DNA of 5,059 bases from Patescibacteria group bacterium (GTDB taxonomy: Bacteria > Patescibacteriota > Minisyncoccia > Minisyncoccales > JASEJS01), in the NCBI GenBank assembly GCA_030016765.1, contig JASEJS010000049.1, forward strand, positions 1-5,059, read 5' to 3'. Both the position numbers and the translations under genes were made by a program. Numbering within the stretch: position 1 is the stretch's first letter; each line of letters begins with the position of its first letter. Positions 1 through 5,059 of the stretch are shown here, piece after piece. The notes under the pieces were generated by a model, which saw only the letters and a program-made list of their open reading frames with translations, ran no database searches and was not told the origin of the DNA.

Positions 1-1
1 A

Positions 2-1873
2 AATTTAAATAAAATTTTAGAAGCAAGAAAAACTCAGTCTTTTTTTGAAGATAATACTTTATATTTGGAAAAAAATCAAAATTACAATTTTTCTCAATTT
101 TTAAGGAAATTGGATGAGATGGGCTATGAAAAGGTCCTTCAGGTCTCAGAGCCTGGAGAGTTTTCTCAAAGGGGAGGAATAATTGATGTTTTTCCAATTA
201 ATTCAAATTCAGCTCTTCGTTTTGAATTTTTTGGAAACGAAATTGAGGACATTGAAAAATTACCAATTGAAATTGAAAATGAGAAATCGGCAAAGGAAAT
301 TTTAAAAAAGAAATTAAAACGGCAATTGCTATTTTCAGATCTAAAAGGATTAAAACCCGGAGACTATTTAGTCCATTTAGATCATGGTATTGGAATTTAT
401 AAGCAGCAATTGGAAATTAATAACCAAAAATATTATCAATTAGAATATGCCGCTAATGACAAATTATATGTTCCAATTAATTTGGAGCGAAAATTATCAA
501 GATATATTGGTTTTGTTGAGCCTAAAATTTCAAGATTGGGAAGTGCTCTCTGGCAAAGAGTGAAGAGAAAGGTTAAGAAAGAGGCAGAAAAATTAGCCAA
601 AGAGCTTTTGGAAATCTATGCCAAAAGAGAAATTGCTACCAGACCCCCTTATTTACCAGAAGATGAAATTGATTTTCAAATATCTTCTTCTTTTCAATAT
701 GAAGAAACTCCTGACCAAATTAAGGCAATTGAAGATATTAAAAGAGATCTCCAAAGAACTCAACCTATGGACAGGATTATTTGTGGTGATGTTGGTTTTG
801 GAAAAACTGAAGTAGCCTTGAGAGTAATGGTTAAAGCAGTAAAATCTAGTTACCAGGTAGCAATGATTTGTCCGACTACTATTTTGGCCAATCAGCATTT
901 TCAGAATTTTAAAGAAAGATTAAAAAATTTACCAATTAAAATTGTGCTTCTCTCTCGACTTCAAACCAAAAAAGAACAAAAAGAAATTCTTAAAGGTTTA
1001 AAAGCAGGTAAGGTTGATATAGTGATTGGCACTCGTCGAATTTTATCTGACGATGTTCAATTTAAAAATCTTGGACTTTTAATTATTGATGATGAACAAA
1101 GATTTGGAGTGAGGCAAAAAGAAAAATTAAAAAAGTTAAGGGCTTCTTTAGATGTTTTGTCCCTTTCGGCTACACCCATTCCCAGAACCCTTTATATGGC
1201 TCTTTCTTCTTTGAAAGATATAAGCTTAATTCAAACTCCACCCTTGGGAAGATTGTCAGTCAAAACTTTCATTTTGCCCTTTTCAGAAAAAATCATTAAA
1301 AAAGCAATTGAAAAGGAATTGAAAAGAGAAGGTCAAGTGTATTATTTGCATAATCGAGTAGAAACCATTGAAACAGCAAAGAAATTTTTAGAAAGTTTGG
1401 TGCCAAAAATTAAAATTGGTATAGCTCATGGTAGATTAAAAGAGAAGGAATTAGTAAAAGTAATGGAAAACTTTCAAAATAGAAAAATCGATGTTTTATT
1501 AGCCACCACTATTATTGAAAATGGTTTAGATCTTCCAAATGTTAATACTTTAATTGCGGCTGATTCAACAAGATTAGGTCTATCTGAAGCCTATCAAATT
1601 AGAGGAAGGATTGGTAGATCTCACCTTCAAGCCTTTGCTTATTTTTTGTATGGTAGCCATTTAACCGAAAAAGCTAAAATGCGATTAGATGCTTTAAAAG
1701 AAGCTGAAGAACTGGGTTCAGGTTATAAAATCGCTTTAAAAGATTTAGAAATCCGGGGAGCAGGAAATATTTTAGGCAAAGAGCAATCAGGAAATATAAA
1801 CCGAGTTGGATTAAATTTATATTGCCAGATGTTATCAGAGGCAATTGAAAAATTAAAAAAGGATGTGGCTTAA
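2..1873 (+). CDS. mfd: Transcription-repair coupling factor Mfd, 5'-partial, lacking the C-terminal D7 domain
   Basis: Mfd is an ATP-driven dsDNA translocase that pushes stalled RNA polymerase off DNA and recruits UvrA for nucleotide excision repair. The frame is open to the left edge. Mfd-like sequence precedes the TTG at 65, so that codon is not the true start, and most of the UvrB-like N-terminal module lies outside. Visible in order: end of domain 1b (EPGEFSQRGGIIDVFP, 149-196); CarD-like RNA polymerase interaction domain (about 353-514, with VHLDHGIGIY and KLYVPINL); relay helix region (527-634); Walker A GDVGFGKT (785-808); motif Ia PTTILANQ (872-895); Walker B DDEQ (1088-1099; family form DEEQ or DEEH); SATPIPRT (1166-1189); motif VI QIRGRIGRS (1595-1621); and the TRG translocation motif with DLEIRGAGNILG (1715-1792). 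The CarD-like domain with the TRG motif separates it from RecG. The protein stops about 10 residues after LYCQMLSEAIE, where full-length Mfd (about 1150 aa) continues into D7. Identity is near certain; 623 codons are visible. Confidence 0.96.
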   Translation, partial: NLNKILEARKTQSFFEDNTLYLEKNQNYNFSQFLRKLDEMGYEKVLQVSEPGEFSQRGGIIDVFPINSNSALRFEFFGNEIEDIEKLPIEIENEKSAKEILKKKLKRQLLFSDLKGLKPGDYLVHLDHGIGIYKQQLEINNQKYYQLEYAANDKLYVPINLERKLSRYIGFVEPKISRLGSALWQRVKRKVKKEAEKLAKELLEIYAKREIATRPPYLPEDEIDFQISSSFQYEETPDQIKAIEDIKRDLQRTQPMDRIICGDVGFGKTEVALRVMVKAVKSSYQVAMICPTTILANQHFQNFKERLKNLPIKIVLLSRLQTKKEQKEILKGLKAGKVDIVIGTRRILSDDVQFKNLGLLIIDDEQRFGVRQKEKLKKLRASLDVLSLSATPIPRTLYMALSSLKDISLIQTPPLGRLSVKTFILPFSEKIIKKAIEKELKREGQVYYLHNRVETIETAKKFLESLVPKIKIGIAHGRLKEKELVKVMENFQNRKIDVLLATTIIENGLDLPNVNTLIAADSTRLGLSEAYQIRGRIGRSHLQAFAYFLYGSHLTEKAKMRLDALKEAEELGSGYKIALKDLEIRGAGNILGKEQSGNINRVGLNLYCQMLSEAIEKLKKDVA

Positions 1874-1904
1874 AAAATGTGCACATCCCTATTTTTTAAC
1901 TTTT
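1861..1904 (+). terminator. Probable intrinsic terminator overlapping the mfd stop codon
   Basis: A perfect 7-bp stem, GGATGTG (1861-1867) with CACATCC (1882-1888), encloses a 14-base loop containing the TAA stop. Six T (1892-1897) and four more T (1901-1904) follow. A second perfect inverted repeat, TTAAAAAAT (1870-1878) with ATTTTTTAA (1891-1899), overlaps the first, and the two cannot form together. The stem is short and the loop large for a classic terminator, so function is inferred from its place at the gene end and the T-run. Confidence 0.5.
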
Positions 1905-1925
1905 GTAATTTAAAATTGGTATGTT
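1896..1925 (+). promoter_or_regulatory. Weak candidate promoter for dprA-topA
   Basis: A TG-extended -10-like element, TG-G-TATGTT (1917-1925), lies 18 bases after a TTAACT (1896-1901) that matches 4 of 6 bases of the sigma-70 -35 consensus. Initiation would fall near 1932, leaving a leader of only about 6 bases before the ATG at 1938, which fits the lack of a good Shine-Dalgarno. The region is so AT-rich that chance matches are likely. The main support is indirect: a terminator-like structure follows mfd, so dprA would need its own start of transcription. Confidence 0.2.
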
Positions 1926-1937
1926 AAATTGAGAAAA

Positions 1938-2804
1938 ATGAATGAGGAAATAAAAATTATTAATATCGAAGATAAAAATTATCCGAAACTTTTGAAAGAA
2001 ATTAAGAATCCACCAAAGGTTCTTTATGTGAGAGGTGAAATTAAATCTGATGAGAATTGCTTTGCTGTAGTTGGGACTAGAATGTGTTCGGCATATGGGA
2101 AACAGGTGGCTTTAGAAATTGCTGGAGATTTAGCCGAAGCTGGATTGACTATTGTTTCGGGTTTAGCTCCAGGAATTGATACTTTTTGTCATCAAGCAGC
2201 TTTAGAAAGAGAAAAAAGGACGATTGCGGTTTTGGGCACTGGATTAGATGAAAAAAGTATTTATCCTCGAGAAAATTTAAATTTAGTTAAAAAAATTTTA
2301 GAAAAAGGAGGGGCTTTAATTTCAGAATATCCGCCAGGAACTCGGGGCACTCAATTTACATTTCCCCAAAGAAATCGAATAATTTCGGGGATTTCTTTAG
2401 GAGTTTTAGTGGTTGAAGCTAAAGAAAGAAGTGGAGCTTTAATTACCGCTGAATGGGCAAGAAAACAAAATAGAAAGGTCTTTGCTATTCCTGGGCCAAT
2501 TCATTCTTTGAATTCGAAAGGCTGTCATTATTTAATTAAAAAGGGAGCCAAATTAGTTGAAAATGCCAATGATATTTTAGAAGAGTTAAATTTACCCCCA
2601 TTATCAAAGAAAACTGTAGTTGGAGGAGAAACTCCTGAAGAAAATTTGATTTTAGATGCTTTAAAAGAAGAAGCTTTACATATTGAGAAAATTATTGAAA
2701 AAACAAATCTTCCAGCGGCAAAGGTAGCTGGTACTCTTGCCATTTTGGAAATAAAAGGTAAAGTAAGAAATTTAAGAGGAAATATTTATGCTCTTTCGCG
2801 CTAA
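1938..2804 (+). CDS. dprA: DNA-processing protein DprA (Smf)
   Basis: DprA is a cytoplasmic ssDNA-binding protein that protects DNA taken up in transformation and loads RecA onto it; it also occurs in species not known to be competent. The Rossmann-like core is complete: VVGTRMCSAYG (2070-2102), SGLAPGID (2157-2180), AVLGTGLD (2226-2249), FPQRNRIISG (2361-2390), VLVVEA (2403-2420), SGALITAEWA (2430-2459), VFAIPGPI (2480-2503) and GCHYLIKKGA (2521-2550). After a short linker comes the C-terminal winged-helix domain (about 2634-2795). The N-terminal SAM-like domain of longer DprAs is absent, giving 288 aa, close to the short Bacillus form. I chose ATG 1938 over the in-frame TTG at 1929 because ATG is the stronger start and a weak GAG lies 4 bases upstream; the first conserved segment (INIEDKNYPKLL) begins a few residues later either way. 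SGLAPGID has Pro where most family members have Arg (SGLARGID). topA follows after 6 bases, so the two are probably one transcript. Confidence 0.95.
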   Translation: MNEEIKIINIEDKNYPKLLKEIKNPPKVLYVRGEIKSDENCFAVVGTRMCSAYGKQVALEIAGDLAEAGLTIVSGLAPGIDTFCHQAALEREKRTIAVLGTGLDEKSIYPRENLNLVKKILEKGGALISEYPPGTRGTQFTFPQRNRIISGISLGVLVVEAKERSGALITAEWARKQNRKVFAIPGPIHSLNSKGCHYLIKKGAKLVENANDILEELNLPPLSKKTVVGGETPEENLILDALKEEALHIEKIIEKTNLPAAKVAGTLAILEIKGKVRNLRGNIYALSR

Positions 2805-2810
2805 ATCAAC

Positions 2811-4898
2811 ATGAAATTAGTTATAGTTGAAAGCCCAACTAAATCAAAAACTCTTTCAAGATTTTTAGGTCCAAAATATAAGGTTTTATCTTCCTATGGC
2901 CATGTTCGGGATTTACCAGAAAATGAATTTGGGGTAGAAATAGAAAATGATTTTAAACCAAAATATAATATTATTCCCAAGGCGAGAAAGAATGTCCAGC
3001 TTTTGAAAAAAGAAGTAGAGAAGGCCGATTTAGTTATTTTAAGTTGTGATCCAGATAGAGAAGGAGAAGCTATTGCCTGGCATTTGACTGAAATTTTAAA
3101 TTTAAATGGAGTTAAATCTTATCAAAGAGTTGTATTTCATGAAATTACCAAATCGGCAATTGAGGAGGCTTTTAAAAATCCCAGGAAAATTGATATGGAT
3201 TTAGTTAATGCTCAACAAGCTCGGAGGATTTTGGACAGAATTGTTGGTTATGAATTGTCTCCTTTTTTATGGAAAAAGGTAGCTCGACGATTATCAGCAG
3301 GGAGGGTCCAATCGGTGGCAGTAAGATTGGTTTGTGAAAGGGAAAAGGAGATTGAAAATTTTATTCCTCAGGAATATTGGACGATCGAAGCTTTACTCCA
3401 AAAGTTGAAAAAATCTACAGGTGTCGAAAAATTCAACCAATTTGGGGCGGTTTTAATTAAGAAAGATGGTAAGACTATTCCCAAATTGGGAATTAAAACA
3501 AAAGAACAAGTAGAGAAAATTTTAAAAGATTTAAAAGGAGCCGAATATAAAGTAAAAGATATTGAAAAAAAAGAAGTGAAAAGGAATCCCCTGCCGCCAT
3601 TTACCACTAGCACTTTGCAGCAAGAAGCTTGGAAAAGATTTAAATGGCCAGCAAAATTTACAATGGCCGTGGCCCAGCAACTTTATGAAACTGGAAAAAT
3701 CACTTATCATCGAACCGATTCACTAAATCTTTCTGAACAATCTCTATTTTCTGCTAAAAAATTTATTATTGAAAATTATGGTAAAGATTATTGGGCAGGA
3801 TTTTTGAGAAGATACAAAGCTAAAGGTAGAGTTCAAGAAGCTCATGAGGCAATTAGACCGACTTATCCTGATGGAATTCCAGAGAAATTAAAGATTAAGG
3901 CAAAATTAGATGATAGACAATTTCGGCTTTACGATTTGATTTGGCGAAGATTCATCGCCTGTCAGATGGCCCAAAGTCGCTTCGACTCCACAAAAGTGGA
4001 GATCGAAGCTAAATTCAAAATTCAAAATTCAAAATTCAAAATTTATGGCTTTCAAGCTAGTGGTTCTATTTTAAGGTTCGATGGATTTTTAAAAGTATAT
4101 CCTATAAAATACGAAGAAGTTGAACTCCCTCTTCTTGAAAAAAATGAAATTTTAGAACTTATCAAACTAATTCCTTCACAACACTTTACCCAACCTCCGC
4201 CCAGATATACTGAAGCAACCTTAATTAAAACTTTGGAACAAAATGGAATTGGCCGGCCTTCAACTTATGCCCCCATTTTATCAACTATTCAAGAAAGAAA
4301 TTATATCGAGAAAGATGAACAAAAAAAATTTCGGCCTACTGAAATTGGAACAGTAGTCAATGATCTTTTAGTCTCTCATTTTCCAAAAATTGTTGACATT
4401 AAATTTACTGCCGAAATGGAAGAAAATTTGGATAAAATTGCTGCTGGCCAGAAAAAATGGGTACCAGTCCTCCAAGAATTCTATGGCCCTTTTGAAGAAA
4501 ATCTCCAAAAAAAATATCAGGAAGTTTTGAAAAAGGAAATCACCGAAAAACCAACTGAGAAAATTTGTCCAAAATGCGGTGCTCCCCTTTTAATTCGACT
4601 TGGGAAATTTGGAAAATTTTATGCCTGTTCGAAATTCCCAAAATGTAAATATACTGAGTCTTTAGAGAAAAACTTTCTGGGAATAAAATGCCCTAAATGT
4701 AAAAAGGGAGGAATTGTTGAAAAGAGAACTAAAAAGAAAAAAATCTTTTATGGTTGTAATCAATTCCCAAAATGTGATTTTGCCTTATGGGATAAGCCTA
4801 CCGGAGAAAAATGTCCAAAATGTGGTTCATTATTAGTTGAAACAAAACGTGGACAAATAAAATGCTCAAATAAAGAATGTGATTATATTAAAAAATAA
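2811..4898 (+). CDS. topA: DNA topoisomerase I (type IA, TopA) with three C-terminal zinc ribbons
   Basis: TopA relaxes negative supercoils by cutting one strand through a 5'-phosphotyrosine link and passing the other; it is normally essential. The 695-aa protein starts at once with the Toprim motif KLVIVESPTKSKT (Glu7), which fixes the ATG even though no Shine-Dalgarno precedes it; translational coupling to dprA, 6 bases upstream, is likely. DPDREGE supplies the acidic Mg2+ residues Asp80, Asp82 and Glu84. Then come AQQARRILDRIVGYELSP (134-151), LSAGRVQSVA (161-170), the active site TYHRTDS with catalytic Tyr299 and conserved Arg301, HEAIRPT (345-351), FDGFLKVY (423-430), GIGRPSTYAPILSTIQ (479-494) and FTAEMEENLDKIAAG (532-546). 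Three C4 zinc ribbons end the protein: Cys586/589/606/612, Cys627/630/649/655 and Cys668/671/685/690. Length resembles Bacillus TopA (about 690 aa). Oddities: His300 where bacterial TopA usually has Met, and KFKIQNSKFKI (401-411), encoded by a tandem heptamer, inserted between two conserved strands. Confidence 0.98.
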   Translation: MKLVIVESPTKSKTLSRFLGPKYKVLSSYGHVRDLPENEFGVEIENDFKPKYNIIPKARKNVQLLKKEVEKADLVILSCDPDREGEAIAWHLTEILNLNGVKSYQRVVFHEITKSAIEEAFKNPRKIDMDLVNAQQARRILDRIVGYELSPFLWKKVARRLSAGRVQSVAVRLVCEREKEIENFIPQEYWTIEALLQKLKKSTGVEKFNQFGAVLIKKDGKTIPKLGIKTKEQVEKILKDLKGAEYKVKDIEKKEVKRNPLPPFTTSTLQQEAWKRFKWPAKFTMAVAQQLYETGKITYHRTDSLNLSEQSLFSAKKFIIENYGKDYWAGFLRRYKAKGRVQEAHEAIRPTYPDGIPEKLKIKAKLDDRQFRLYDLIWRRFIACQMAQSRFDSTKVEIEAKFKIQNSKFKIYGFQASGSILRFDGFLKVYPIKYEEVELPLLEKNEILELIKLIPSQHFTQPPPRYTEATLIKTLEQNGIGRPSTYAPILSTIQERNYIEKDEQKKFRPTEIGTVVNDLLVSHFPKIVDIKFTAEMEENLDKIAAGQKKWVPVLQEFYGPFEENLQKKYQEVLKKEITEKPTEKICPKCGAPLLIRLGKFGKFYACSKFPKCKYTESLEKNFLGIKCPKCKKGGIVEKRTKKKKIFYGCNQFPKCDFALWDKPTGEKCPKCGSLLVETKRGQIKCSNKECDYIKK
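3979..4009. repeat. Imperfect inverted repeat (hairpin) inside topA
   Basis: The left arm GCTTCGA-CTCCAC (3979-3991) pairs with GTGGAG-(a)-TCGAAGC (3996-4009) as 13 base pairs with one bulged A at 4002 and an AAAA loop (3992-3995). Both arms are richer in G and C than the surrounding gene. It encodes part of SRFDSTKVEIEA, which still resembles the family at this point, so the reading frame is intact. It ends 1 base before the 7-bp tandem repeat. The pairing is plain in the sequence; any function or origin is unknown. Confidence 0.8.
4011..4044 (+). repeat. Tandem heptanucleotide repeat (AAATTCA)4 plus partial copy, within topA
   Basis: Four perfect copies of AAATTCA (4011-4038) are followed by a partial copy, AAATTT (4039-4044). 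Three 7-bp units make 21 bases, so the peptide repeats every seven residues (KFKIQNS, then KFKI). The + orientation has no stop in any frame, whereas the complement would meet TGA in every frame once three units are present, so only this orientation can be read through. It lies between VEIEA and YGFQASGS, where TopA relatives usually have a short turn. Confidence 0.95.
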
Positions 4899-4907
4899 AA
4901 GATGTTT

Positions 4908-4932
4908 CAAAATCATATGCTTATTTTGTTTT
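4908..4932 (+). terminator. Weak terminator-like hairpin after topA
   Basis: CAAAAT (4908-4913) pairs with ATTTTG (4923-4928) around a 9-base loop and is followed by four T (4929-4932). The stem has only one G-C pair, so it would be unstable. It is listed mainly because it sits 10 bases after the topA stop codon. Confidence 0.15.
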
Positions 4933-4996
4933 AGTCAAAATGTCAATAATTCCGTGTCAAATCATTTAAGAAGATAAGCGAAACTGTTTTAAATTT

Positions 4997-5030
4997 TTTA
5001 CTCGATGTCGGGTTTTGAGTAAATTATTTT
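4997..5030 (+). terminator. Possible terminator downstream of topA
   Basis: TTTACTC (4997-5003) pairs perfectly with GAGTAAA (5017-5023) across a 13-base loop, followed by TTATTTT (5024-5030). This is a somewhat better terminator candidate than the hairpin nearer topA, but the stem is AT-rich and the loop long. Confidence 0.22.
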
Positions 5031-5059
5031 CTCACCATATTGAGTTGAATTTTTCTACA

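Larger units (their letters stand above)
4899..5059. other. Non-coding AT-rich region after topA
   Basis: No supported coding region, tRNA or conserved RNA motif is visible in these 161 bases before the window ends. It holds two weak hairpins (listed separately) and three GTCAA words (4934-4938, 4942-4946, 4956-4960), two of them within TGTCAA. It may be the 3' end of the operon plus the control region of a gene beyond the edge. Confidence 0.5.

Noticed and set aside
65..67. TTG at 65 as the start of a short stand-alone helicase
   Set aside because: The frame is open to the window edge and the residues before 65 match the region ahead of Mfd domain 1b, so the gene begins outside the window.
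653..898. Open frame of 81 codons on the - strand inside mfd
   Set aside because: It lies opposite strongly conserved Mfd sequence (relay helix to Walker A), has no recognisable motif and is a shadow of the coding strand. The same holds for frames at 618-815 (+), 1674-1886 (-), 2528-2743 (-) and 3368-3613 (-).
2..1873. RecG rather than Mfd
   Set aside because: The UvrB-like EPGEFSQRGGIIDVFP and the CarD-like VHLDHGIG/KLYVPINL segments before the helicase core belong to Mfd and are absent from RecG.
1874..1937. Frameshifted remnant of Mfd domain D7
   Set aside because: Only 64 bases lie before dprA, no frame there resembles D7, and the D7 region would need about 450-500 bases.
4011..4044. 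CRISPR or direct-repeat array
   Set aside because: The units are 7 bp with no spacers and lie within an intact topA reading frame; this is a simple tandem repeat.
4321..4514. Eight-base A runs in topA (4321-4328 and near 4507) as programmed frameshift sites
   Set aside because: The frame continues through both into conserved sequence and the zinc ribbons, and such runs are expected in AT-rich coding DNA rich in Lys.
4899..5059. tRNA or small RNA gene
   Set aside because: No T-loop consensus, acceptor-stem pairing or other recognisable RNA signature was found on either strand.

Overview
The window is AT-rich bacterial DNA carrying three genes on the + strand, all in DNA repair, recombination or topology: the 3' part of mfd (transcription-repair coupling factor), dprA (DNA-processing protein A / Smf) and topA (type IA topoisomerase I). 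About 160 bases without a recognisable gene follow. The standard genetic code fits: TGG is used for Trp, there are no in-frame TGA codons, and TAA ends all three genes.

The organism cannot be named from the window alone. Strong A/T bias, weak or absent Shine-Dalgarno sequences, compact genes with reduced domains (Mfd without its C-terminal domain, DprA without the N-terminal SAM-like domain), and a heptanucleotide repeat read as KFKIQNS inside a housekeeping gene together suggest a Patescibacteria/CPR-type genome. That is an inference. The dprA-topA order is widespread in bacteria (for example Bacillus) and is not diagnostic.

Layout: 2-1873 is mfd, open at the left edge, with its N-terminal UvrB-like part mostly outside the window. 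1861-1904 holds hairpin-forming repeats followed by a T-run, a likely terminator overlapping the mfd stop. 1874-1937 is the short gap that may hold a promoter for the next unit. 1938-2804 is dprA and 2811-4898 is topA, separated by 6 bases and almost certainly cotranscribed. 4899-5059 is non-coding as far as can be seen, with weak hairpins after topA.

The genes share a theme. Mfd clears stalled RNA polymerase and recruits excision repair, DprA protects incoming single-stranded DNA and loads RecA, and TopA removes negative supercoils that build up behind transcription. I see no CRISPR array, toxin-antitoxin pair, transposase, tRNA or rRNA, and no clear undescribed system. The points most worth checking are the missing Mfd C-terminal domain, the DDEQ form of its Walker B motif, and a 13-bp imperfect hairpin joined to a 7-bp tandem repeat inside topA.
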